Assembly: GCA_934597165.1 (NCBI GenBank)
Contig: CAKTQP010000014.1
Span: forward strand, 1-41,923
Reading direction: 5' to 3'
DNA: 41,923 nucleotides
DNA from: an uncultured Oscillospiraceae bacterium
GTDB taxonomy: Bacteria; Bacillota; Clostridia; Oscillospirales; Oscillospiraceae
The notes beneath the pieces are model-generated. The model ran no database searches. It saw only the letters and a program-made list of their open reading frames with translations, and was not told the origin of the DNA. Positions 1-6,338 of this stretch are shown here, in pieces (position 1 is the first letter of the stretch; every line of letters starts with the position of its first letter). The translations under genes and the position numbers were made by a program.

Positions 1-38
1 GCGACGGCCCGGGAAAATTGGTAGTGCCAACATGAATA

Positions 39-74
39 CCCTCAACTGGGAGACCGGTTGAGGGGTTTTCTTTT
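39..74 (+). terminator. Rho-independent terminator of an upstream transcript
   Basis: CCCTCAAC at 39-46 pairs with GTTGAGGG at 57-64 across a 10-base loop, and the T-rich run TTTTCTTTT follows at 66-74. This probably ends a plus-strand gene that lies before the window. I see no coding sequence in bases 1-38. Confidence 0.75.
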
Positions 75-119
75 GCCCGGGAGGGAGGGGGCCAATTCCT
101 GGGTATGATGCGGTTCCCA

Positions 120-148
120 TTGCCAAAGAGACGAAAATCTGGTATAAT
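120..148 (+). promoter_or_regulatory. Sigma-A type promoter upstream of a short terminated transcript
   Basis: TTGCCA at 120-125 and TATAAT at 143-148 are separated by exactly 17 bp, close to the vegetative consensus. The predicted start site is near 155. A strong terminator lies at 181-214, so transcripts from here would be about 60 nt unless read-through occurs toward the operon that starts at 525. Confidence 0.65.
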
Positions 149-154
149 AATGGC

Positions 155-214
155 AATCACTTGAGATGGCTCGACGGAAGACAATCGAAGGCTGACTTCG
201 ATTGTTCTTTTTCT
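155..214 (+). ncRNA. Candidate short RNA or attenuated leader
   Basis: The interval lies between a near-consensus promoter (120-148) and a perfect 10-bp hairpin with a T-run (181-214). No start codon with a Shine-Dalgarno site and useful reading frame is seen inside. It does not match any riboswitch class I know by eye. It may be a small RNA of about 60 nt, or a leader whose terminator controls read-through into the Dlt-like operon 310 bp downstream. Bases 215-350 hold nothing else I recognise. Confidence 0.35.
181..214 (+). terminator. Rho-independent terminator
   Basis: ACAATCGAAG at 181-190 and CTTCGATTGT at 196-205 form a perfect 10-bp stem with a 5-base loop, followed by TCTTTTTCT at 206-214. 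It lies only about 30 bases after the predicted start site of the promoter at 120-148. Confidence 0.75.
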
Positions 215-352
215 ATGCGGAAGCGTAAGTTTTTTTCGTATCGCTGCAACATTTCAGTGATCTGAACGGTATCTTATGTAGAAGGCAAATCTTAAGATAG
301 GGGAACGAGCGTTTTCCGGCAAATTGGACTGGTTGTGGGCACTTTTTCACGA

Positions 353-385
353 AATTGTCACCTTTCACATAAAATTGTGACAATT
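353..385. promoter_or_regulatory. Inverted repeat, possible operator upstream of the Dlt-like operon
   Basis: AATTGTCAC at 353-361 is the exact reverse complement of GTGACAATT at 377-385. The right arm lies inside a tighter palindrome, AATTGT-G-ACAATT (373-385). The site is about 70 bp upstream of the candidate -10 at 458. It could bind a dimeric regulator responding to envelope stress. The regulator is unknown. Confidence 0.4.
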
Positions 386-413
386 CCGATGGGGATTGTA
401 AACAGTGCTTTCA

Positions 414-452
414 AAATTCTTAAACTGTTTGCTGACAACTTCTTAAGAATTT
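414..452. promoter_or_regulatory. Inverted repeat overlapping the Dlt-like operon promoter
   Basis: AAATTCTTAA at 414-423 and TTAAGAATTT at 443-452 are a perfect 10-bp inverted pair separated by 19 bases. The right arm sits immediately before the -10 hexamer at 458-463, between the promoter elements, as expected for a repressor operator. This is inference from position; no binding protein is assigned. Confidence 0.45.
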
Positions 453-463
453 CTCCCTATAAT
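432..463 (+). promoter_or_regulatory. Probable promoter of the Dlt-like operon
   Basis: A perfect TATAAT lies at 458-463, about 60 bp before the dltA-like start codon. The only plausible -35 is CTGACA at 432-437, which leaves a long 20-bp spacer, so the promoter may be weak or need an activator. It is embedded in the inverted repeat at 414-452. Confidence 0.5.
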
Positions 464-524
464 GGACAATGCCGATCAAAGATGCAAAACAGCTTCTCAA
501 AGCACAGCAGAAAGGAGCTTTCCC

Positions 525-2045
525 ATGGCAGCAACTGTTTTGCGCTACTTGGAAGAGAGCGCAGCAACCTACCCGCAGAAGCCTGCGGTCATCGACGAAC
601 ATCAGCAGTGTACTTACCAGGAACTGCGCGCCACCAGCCGACGCATTGCCAGCGCCCTGGTGCCCAAGGTGGAGCGCGGCACCCCTGTGATGGTTTATAT
701 GGAGAAGGGCGTGGACGCCCTGACCGTTTTCTTCGGCACCCTCTACGCCGGCAGTTTTTACTCCCTCCTGAATCCCGAATTGCCTAAGAGCCGCCTGGAG
801 CAGATCCAGTCCGTCCTTCAGGCACGGATCGTGGTCACCAGCGCCGACTTGAAGGACGCTGCCGCGGACATCTTCCCCACGGCGGAGCTGCTCACGGTGG
901 AGGAGCTGCGGGAGGCAGAAGAGGACCCCGCCGCATTGGCAGCCGCCCAGGACGCCGCCATCGACACCGACCCGGTGTACATCAACTTCACCTCCGGTTC
1001 CACTGGCACCCCTAAGGGTATCGTGGTCTGTCACCGGAGCATCGTGGACTTTATCGACTGCTTCACCCAGCTGTTCCACATCACGGAACGGGACATCATC
1101 GCCAACCAGGCGCCCTTCGACTTCGACGTGTCGGTGAAGGACATCTACTCTGCCCTCAAGACCGGCGCCACCCTGGTCATCGTCCCTCGGAGACTGTTCT
1201 CCGCGCCGGTGCAGCTGCTGGACTTCTTGTGCGACCACCAGGTGACCACCCTCATCTGGGCGGTCTCCGCCCTATGCCTGGTCAGCACCTTCCACGGCCT
1301 GGACTACAAGACCCCGACCACGGTGGACAAGGTGCTGTTCAGCGGGGAAGTGATGCCTCTGAAGCACCTGCGCAGTTGGCGGGAGCACCTGCCGGAGGCG
1401 ATGTTCGTGAACCTGTACGGCCCCACGGAGATCACCTGCAACTGCACCTATCATATGCTCCAGCCGGAACGGGACTACGCCGGTGGCATCCCCATCGGCA
1501 GGCATTTCCCCAACGAGGACGTGTTCCTGCTGGACGAGCAGAACCAGAAAATTACCCAGTCGGACGCCATCGGTGAGCTCTGCGTCCGCGGCACCGCCCT
1601 GGCGCTGGGCTACTACTGCGCGCCGGAGCAGACGGCCACCCACTTCGTCCAGAACCCGTTGAACCCCTGCTATCCGGAGCTCATCTACCGCACCGGCGAC
1701 CTGGCGCGGTACGACGAGAACGGGGAACTGGTGTTCAGCGGCCGGAAGGACTTTCAGATCAAGTACATGGGACACCGCATCGAGCTGGAAGAAATTGAGC
1801 GCGCCATCTCCGCCATCGACGGGGTGGAACGGTGCTGCTGCCTGTTCGATGAGAAGAAATCCCGCCTGAAGGGCTTCTATGTGGGCACCATCGAGAAGGA
1901 TCAGCTCCACGAGGCCATGAAGGCCACGCTGCCGGTGTTCATGATACCCGGGTTCCTGCGGAAGGTGGAGGAAATGCCCCTGACCAAGAACGGGAAAATT
2001 GACCGCAAGCAGCTGGAAGCGCTGGTAGGAGGAAAGAAAAAGTGA
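525..2045 (+). CDS. dltA: DltA-like amino-acid adenylating enzyme
   Basis: A 506-residue member of the ANL adenylate-forming family. It activates an amino acid with ATP and loads it on the phosphopantetheine arm of the carrier protein encoded two genes downstream. Visible motifs: P-loop TSGSTGTPKG (156-165), NLYGPTE, YRTGDLARY, and the C-terminal NGKIDRKQLE with the catalytic Lys491. Length matches DltA (about 505). The ATG at 525 follows GGAG at 513-516; an upstream in-frame ATG at 462 overlaps the -10 box and is rejected. The residue equivalent to the D-Ala gate Cys of Bacillus DltA (about 269) is Ser273 (LFSGEVMP), and the motif after GPTE reads ITCNCTY rather than the usual ATVAVT. The substrate may therefore differ from D-alanine. 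It overlaps the next gene by 4 bases. The symbol reflects family, not proven substrate. Confidence 0.85.
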   Translation: MAATVLRYLEESAATYPQKPAVIDEHQQCTYQELRATSRRIASALVPKVERGTPVMVYMEKGVDALTVFFGTLYAGSFYSLLNPELPKSRLEQIQSVLQARIVVTSADLKDAAADIFPTAELLTVEELREAEEDPAALAAAQDAAIDTDPVYINFTSGSTGTPKGIVVCHRSIVDFIDCFTQLFHITERDIIANQAPFDFDVSVKDIYSALKTGATLVIVPRRLFSAPVQLLDFLCDHQVTTLIWAVSALCLVSTFHGLDYKTPTTVDKVLFSGEVMPLKHLRSWREHLPEAMFVNLYGPTEITCNCTYHMLQPERDYAGGIPIGRHFPNEDVFLLDEQNQKITQSDAIGELCVRGTALALGYYCAPEQTATHFVQNPLNPCYPELIYRTGDLARYDENGELVFSGRKDFQIKYMGHRIELEEIERAISAIDGVERCCCLFDEKKSRLKGFYVGTIEKDQLHEAMKATLPVFMIPGFLRKVEEMPLTKNGKIDRKQLEALVGGKKK

Positions 2046-3229
2046 ATCAGGCTTTAAATCGTCTGTTACAAGAGAACAAAACTGCTTTTTATGTCTTCGA
2101 CATAGGGAAGCTCAAAGCTCGCATCGCCCACTTGCAGGCGGCACTGCCGCCGGAGGTGGTGCTGTGCTACGCGGTGAAGGCCAACACCTTCATCACCAAG
2201 GAGCTCATCGACACCATCCACCGCTTCGAGATCTGCTCCCCCGGCGAGGCGGAGATCTGCCGTGGGGTGGGGGTGCCCAGCGAGAACATGGTCATTTCCG
2301 GCGTGTACAAGACGCCGGAGGTCATGGAGGCCATGGTGGCCGACCCCGGGTTCCACCCCATTTACACGGTGGAGTCCCTGGAGCAATACGAGCTGTTCCG
2401 CCGGCTGGCGAAGGAGTACGGCCGCACGCTGCCCCTGTTGCTGCGGCTGACCAACGGGAGTCAGTTCGGCATCAACAAGGCGGACATCGAAGCCATCGTC
2501 GCCCGGAGAGGGGAGACGCCGGAGGTCGATTTATTGGGCATCCAGTTCTTCTCCGGCACCCAGAAGACCTCTCTGAAAAAGCTGAAACGGGAAGTGGGGA
2601 AGCTGGACGACCTGCTGACCCTGCTGGAAGAAAAGTACGGGTTTGTTGCGCAGGAGCTGGAGTACGGCCCTGGCTTCCCGGTGAGCTACTTCCAGTCGGA
2701 CGAGCTGGACGAGGCGGAACTGCTGTCCGGCTTCTCCGAACTGCTGCACGACATGACCCACCACCCCAAGGTCACTCTGGAGCTGGGTCGCAGCATCGCC
2801 GCCTCCTGCGGCACCTACTACACCCACATCGTGGACCTGAAGCGGAACCAGGAGCAGAACTACGCCCTGGTGGACGGCGGGATGCACCACCTGGTGTACT
2901 TCGGCCAGCACATGGCCATGAAGCAGCCCTTCTTCCACGTGTGCGGCAAGGAAGATTTGCCAGCCACCGACCAGTGGAACATCTGCGGGTCGCTGTGCAG
3001 CATGAACGATGTGATGACCAAGCAGAGCCCGCTGCCCGACCTGGCGCTGGGCGACGTGCTGGCCTTTGAAAACGCCGGAGCCTACTGCATGACTGAGGGC
3101 ATCTCCCTGTTCCTCAGCCGTGACATTCCGGCGGTCTATCTGCTGTTGGAAAATGGCACTGCGGTCCAAGTGCGGAAGGCATTTGACACGGCCACCTTAA
3201 ATCAACCAAATTACGGAAAGGATGTATGA
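2042..3229 (+). CDS. Fold-type III PLP decarboxylase-like enzyme in the Dlt-like operon
   Basis: A 395-residue protein of the alanine-racemase-fold decarboxylase family (LysA, ornithine decarboxylase, BtrK). Lys46 in CYAVKANTF is the expected PLP Schiff-base lysine. ELGRSIAAS (247-255) matches the phosphate-binding EPGRS block, YGPGF the glycine-rich loop, and GSLCSMND (C319, D323) the catalytic Cys region usually written CESxD. The His that usually stacks on PLP (HxGS) is replaced in FFSGTQ. The start is GTG at 2042, overlapping the previous stop as GTGA, with AGGAGG nine bases upstream. No such gene occurs in classical dlt operons. Placed between the adenylation enzyme and the carrier protein, it may act on the carrier-bound aminoacyl group, as BtrK does in butirosin synthesis, or it may supply a modified amino acid. 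Exact substrate unknown. Confidence 0.8.
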   Translation: MNQALNRLLQENKTAFYVFDIGKLKARIAHLQAALPPEVVLCYAVKANTFITKELIDTIHRFEICSPGEAEICRGVGVPSENMVISGVYKTPEVMEAMVADPGFHPIYTVESLEQYELFRRLAKEYGRTLPLLLRLTNGSQFGINKADIEAIVARRGETPEVDLLGIQFFSGTQKTSLKKLKREVGKLDDLLTLLEEKYGFVAQELEYGPGFPVSYFQSDELDEAELLSGFSELLHDMTHHPKVTLELGRSIAASCGTYYTHIVDLKRNQEQNYALVDGGMHHLVYFGQHMAMKQPFFHVCGKEDLPATDQWNICGSLCSMNDVMTKQSPLPDLALGDVLAFENAGAYCMTEGISLFLSRDIPAVYLLLENGTAVQVRKAFDTATLNQPNYGKDV

Positions 3230-3463
3230 ATGATGGAAAGACTGTACGAGATTTTGGAGGATATCCAGCCTGGCGTGAACTATAAGGAATGCGAAAACCT
3301 CATCGACGGACATTTTTTGGACTCCCTGTCCATCATCGCCCTGGTGGCGGAGCTGGAGGATGAGTACGACATCACCATCCCCGCCGTGGAGATCATCCCC
3401 GCCAACTTCAACTCCGCAAAGGCCATGTGGAAGATGATCCAGCGGCTGGAAGAGGTAGACTAA
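3230..3463 (+). CDS. dltC: DltC-like carrier protein
   Basis: A 77-residue acidic four-helix carrier protein. Ser32 in the motif FLDSLSII is the phosphopantetheine attachment site (DSL motif). It should receive the activated amino acid from the adenylation enzyme and deliver it at the inner face of the membrane to the MBOAT protein. The start ATG directly abuts the previous stop codon (TGA-ATG); GGAAAGGA at 3215-3222 is the ribosome site. An in-frame ATG one codon later is equally possible. In classical dlt operons the carrier gene follows dltB; here it precedes it. The next gene begins at the base after its stop. Confidence 0.85.
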   Translation: MMERLYEILEDIQPGVNYKECENLIDGHFLDSLSIIALVAELEDEYDITIPAVEIIPANFNSAKAMWKMIQRLEEVD

Positions 3464-5098
3464 ATGACCCTTCCAACCTTCCTCCTAGCCGGGAAGGCAG
3501 CGGGGCTCACGTCCTACTTTTCCCCCATCTATCTGGTGCTCTTCCTGCCGGCGGTGCTGGTGGTCTACAGCATCCTGCCTCAGAAGTGGCGGCGCTGGTG
3601 GCTGCTGGCGGCCAGCTACGGCTTCTTCTGGCTCATCAGCGGGGGACTGGTGGTGTACCTGCTGGCGTCCACGGCGGTCATGTACTACGTGGGCAAGCGG
3701 CTCACCGCCATCCAGCAGGAGCAGAAGGCACAGGTGAAGCTGGTGGAGCGGTCGGAGCGAAAGGCGCTGAAGCTGGTGTACCAGAAGCGGCAGCGGAAGG
3801 TGGTGCTGGCGGCCATCCTGCTCCACATCGGCGGTCTGCTGGTGCTGAAATACTCCGGTTTCTTCGCCGCTAACGTCAACGCAGTCCTGGCCGCTGTGGG
3901 CGCTGGGGTGCGGATGAAAGTGCCCCATTTCCTGCTGCCCATCGGCATCTCCTTCTTCTCCCTCCAGGGCGTGGCTTACGCGGTGGACGTCTACCGTGGG
4001 GTCATCCCGGCGGAGACCAATTTTGGACGACTGGCGCTGTTCATGAGCTTCTTCCCCCAGCTGGTGGAAGGCCCCATCTGTCGCTACAGCGACACGGCGG
4101 AGCAGCTCTGGAACGTGGGACCCATCACCTGGCACAACCTGTCCTCCGGGTTCCTGCGCATCCTGTATGGCCTGACCAAGAAGCTCATTGTGGCCGACCG
4201 GCTGAACCTGATGATCACCGCGGTGTTTACCAACTACGGCCAGTACCAGGGCGGCGTCATCGCCATCGCAGCCGTGTGCTACACCATCCAGCTCTACATG
4301 GACTTTTCCGGCACCATGGATGCGGTCATGGGCACGGCGGAGATCTTTGGGGTGAAAATGCCGGAGAACTTCCAGCGCCCCTTCTTCTCCAAGAGTATTT
4401 CCGAGTTCTGGAAGCGCTGGCACATCACCCTGGGCACCTGGTTCAAGGACTACATCTTCTACCCGGTCACCATGTCCAAGCGCATGAAGGCCATGACCAG
4501 CAAGTACCGCAAGAAGCTGGGCAACCACTACGGCCCCCTGGTGGCCGGTTCCATCGCCCTCTTCTGCGTCTGGTTCAGCAACGGCCTGTGGCACGGGGCG
4601 GCGTGGAGCTACGTGTTCTTCGGGATGTATCACTTCGTCCTCATCCTGGGCGGCAACATGATCACCCCGCTGGCCAACCAGTTCTTCGCCAAGGTGCACC
4701 TGGACAACAATAGCTTCCCCTATCGCCTCTTCCAGATGGTGCGCACCACCATCCTGGTCATCATCGGCGAACTGTTCTTCCGCGCCACCAGCCTGAAGGC
4801 GGGGCTTGCCATGTTCGGCAAGATCGTCACCGACTTCCACTTCGACTCTATCGACGCCGCCCTCCTGGGCAAGCTGAGCATCGACGGGCTTGATTTCCTG
4901 GTGGTGGCGGTCATGCTGGTGCTGGTTTGGGGCATCAGTATGCTCAACGAACGGGGCTGCGTGGTGCGGGAGCTGCTGGCGGAGCGGCACGTAGCGGTGC
5001 GCTGGGCGGTCATGTACGCCTGGGTGCTCTTCCTCATCATCTTCGGCGCATACGGCCTGGGGTACACCCCCCTCAGTCCCATCTATGCGAACTTTTAA
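3464..5098 (+). CDS. dltB: MBOAT-family membrane acyltransferase (DltB/AlgI-like)
   Basis: A 544-residue polytopic membrane protein that should take the aminoacyl group from the carrier and move it to the outer face for transfer to an envelope polymer. Visible MBOAT features: FFSLQGVAYAVDVYRG, GPICRYSD, SEFWKRWHITLGTWF (His320) and NGLWHGAAW with the invariant catalytic His377. It is clearly longer than classical DltB (about 400) and nearer the AlgI/PatA length class. A basic, probably cytoplasmic stretch lies near residues 80-110. The start codon follows the dltC stop directly, so translation is probably coupled. It is separated from the next gene by 12 bases. Confidence 0.85.
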   Translation: MTLPTFLLAGKAAGLTSYFSPIYLVLFLPAVLVVYSILPQKWRRWWLLAASYGFFWLISGGLVVYLLASTAVMYYVGKRLTAIQQEQKAQVKLVERSERKALKLVYQKRQRKVVLAAILLHIGGLLVLKYSGFFAANVNAVLAAVGAGVRMKVPHFLLPIGISFFSLQGVAYAVDVYRGVIPAETNFGRLALFMSFFPQLVEGPICRYSDTAEQLWNVGPITWHNLSSGFLRILYGLTKKLIVADRLNLMITAVFTNYGQYQGGVIAIAAVCYTIQLYMDFSGTMDAVMGTAEIFGVKMPENFQRPFFSKSISEFWKRWHITLGTWFKDYIFYPVTMSKRMKAMTSKYRKKLGNHYGPLVAGSIALFCVWFSNGLWHGAAWSYVFFGMYHFVLILGGNMITPLANQFFAKVHLDNNSFPYRLFQMVRTTILVIIGELFFRATSLKAGLAMFGKIVTDFHFDSIDAALLGKLSIDGLDFLVVAVMLVLVWGISMLNERGCVVRELLAERHVAVRWAVMYAWVLFLIIFGAYGLGYTPLSPIYANF

Positions 5099-5110
5099 GG
5101 AGGGCAGACC

Positions 5111-6133
5111 ATGCGCAGCTTTTTGAAACATACCGGCGTCATCGTCGCCTTTCTGGCTGGGTTGCTGGCCATTTTGTTCCTGTTGTCCTTCGTGGTCAAC
5201 CCCAAGGATAATTCCGCCCAGGCGGGGATAAAGGACCCCACCGCCATGGGCTTTTTGGGGGAGCCTGCCAATAGCATCGACGTGCTGGTGCTGGGGGACA
5301 GCGAGAGCTATAGCTCCATCATCCCCATCCAGCTGTGGCAGCAGCAGGGCATCACCTCCTACATCTGCGGCAGCCACGCCCAGCGTCTGTGCTACTCGGA
5401 GGAGCTGATGGAACGGGCGTTCGACTGCCAGTCCCCTAAGGTGGTCGTTTTAGAGACCAACGCCCTCTATCGGAAGATCACCTTTTCCTACTCCCTCCGG
5501 CACTCCCTGGAGAAATTCCTGCCCGTCTTCCGCTACCACAACCGGTGGAAGAGCCTGACCCTGCGGGACTTTGACTTCACGGTCAATTACAACCACATGG
5601 AGGTCAACAAGGGCTATTGGTACCGCACCAACGTCAAGAGCGCGTCCACATCCAAGTACATGAAGCCGTCGGACAAGACGGAAAAGGTCAGCGCCAAGAA
5701 CCGGCGGTATGTAGAGCGTATCGCCCAGTTCTGCGCCGACCACGACGCGCAGCTCATCCTGTTGAGCACACCCAGCACCAAGAACTGGAACGCCAAACGG
5801 CACAACGGTGTCTCCAAGCTGGCGGAGGAGCTGGGGGTGGAGTACGTGGATTTGAATATGCTCCGGGAGCAGGTGCCCATCGACTGGAAGACGGACAGCA
5901 AGGACAAGGGCGACCACCTGAACTACAACGGCGCTCAGAAGGTCACCAACTACCTGGGCAATTTCCTGGCGGACAAGGGCGTCTTGGTTGACCACCGGGG
6001 CGACAACGCCTATGACAGCTGGAACGTCTGCGCGGAGCAGTTTGACAACATGGTCAAAAAGGACCAGGCCAAACGGGCGCAGAAGCAGCGGGAAAAACAG
6101 GCGAAACAATCGCAGAAAACGGCACAAGCCTAA
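5111..6133 (+). CDS. dltD: DltD-like SGNH-fold membrane-anchored protein
   Basis: A 340-residue protein with one N-terminal transmembrane segment (about 9-29) and an extracytoplasmic SGNH-hydrolase-like domain. The nucleophile motif is GDSESYS with Ser64, and a late GDHLNYNG (His269) sits where the block-V His is expected. It lacks the GSSEF motif I associate with classical DltD, so it is better called DltD-like; AlgJ/AlgX-type SGNH partners of MBOATs are the alternative. The tail after residue 315 is very rich in Lys and Gln. AGGAGG overlaps the stop of the previous gene (5098-5104), 6 bases before the ATG. Likely role: final transfer or editing of the aminoacyl ester outside the cell. Last gene of the operon. 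Confidence 0.7.
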   Translation: MRSFLKHTGVIVAFLAGLLAILFLLSFVVNPKDNSAQAGIKDPTAMGFLGEPANSIDVLVLGDSESYSSIIPIQLWQQQGITSYICGSHAQRLCYSEELMERAFDCQSPKVVVLETNALYRKITFSYSLRHSLEKFLPVFRYHNRWKSLTLRDFDFTVNYNHMEVNKGYWYRTNVKSASTSKYMKPSDKTEKVSAKNRRYVERIAQFCADHDAQLILLSTPSTKNWNAKRHNGVSKLAEELGVEYVDLNMLREQVPIDWKTDSKDKGDHLNYNGAQKVTNYLGNFLADKGVLVDHRGDNAYDSWNVCAEQFDNMVKKDQAKRAQKQREKQAKQSQKTAQA

Positions 6134-6134
6134 G

Positions 6135-6168
6135 AAAAAACCACGGTACAAAATACCGTGGTTTTTTT
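6135..6168. terminator. Terminator after the Dlt-like operon
   Basis: CCACGGTA (6141-6148) pairs with TACCGTGG (6154-6161), flanked by A6 on the left and T7 on the right, so it can act on both strands. It begins within two bases of the dltD-like stop codon. Confidence 0.85.
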
Positions 6169-6190
6169 GGTCTGTTATGCCTCGCAGAGT

Positions 6191-6207
6191 TCCGGCAGGA
6201 TGCCGGA
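6191..6207. repeat. Small hairpin
   Basis: TCCGGCA (6191-6197) and TGCCGGA (6201-6207) form a 7-bp stem around a GGA loop. It is part of a cluster of hairpins between two converging transcripts (6135-6336) and has no T-run. Confidence 0.4.
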
Positions 6208-6222
6208 ATAAATTCTAATCTG

Positions 6223-6253
6223 AAAAAACTGGCGGCGTGTACGTCAGTTTTTT
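6223..6253 (-). terminator. Bidirectional-looking terminator for the LUD gene
   Basis: AAAAAACTG at 6223-6231 mirrors CAGTTTTTT at 6245-6253. The stem extends inward with one mismatch (ACTGGCG against CGTCAGT). On the minus strand it ends in a run of T, so it probably stops transcription of the LUD-domain gene arriving from 6339. Confidence 0.55.
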
Positions 6254-6270
6254 CTCTTCTCAGACGGGTA

Positions 6271-6336
6271 AGTGTGCGAGCGTAGCGAGTGCATGCACCC
6301 GGCTGCAACCTCGACAAAATGCTTGCATTTTGTCGA
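6271..6336. repeat. Palindromic intergenic element
   Basis: The stretch contains GCGAGCGTAGCGAGTGC, the palindrome TGCATGCA, then a perfect 12-bp inverted repeat TCGACAAAATGC (6311-6322) and GCATTTTGTCGA (6325-6336). There is no T-run. It resembles dispersed intergenic repeats of Clostridia, but copy number cannot be seen from this window. The right arm contains TGTCGAA (6331-6337), which by chance or design matches a Spo0A box. Confidence 0.4.
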
Positions 6337-6338
6337 AA

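Noticed and set aside
155..214. Riboswitch in the leader (preQ1, fluoride, guanidine, purine considered)
   Set aside because: None of the conserved cores I know is visible; only one simple hairpin is present.
335..787. A 150-residue plus-strand frame crossing the Dlt-like promoter
   Set aside because: It has no ribosome site, runs through promoter repeats and overlaps the DltA-like gene in another frame.
3485..5377. A 630-residue open frame on the minus strand over the MBOAT gene
   Set aside because: It is an antisense shadow caused by high GC at third codon positions; composition is His/Gln/Asp-rich with no recognisable domain, and the plus strand encodes a clear MBOAT.
6331..6337. A third TGTCGAA as a Spo0A site
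   Set aside because: It is part of a 12-bp inverted repeat at the end of a gene, not near a promoter, so it is more simply a by-product of that repeat.
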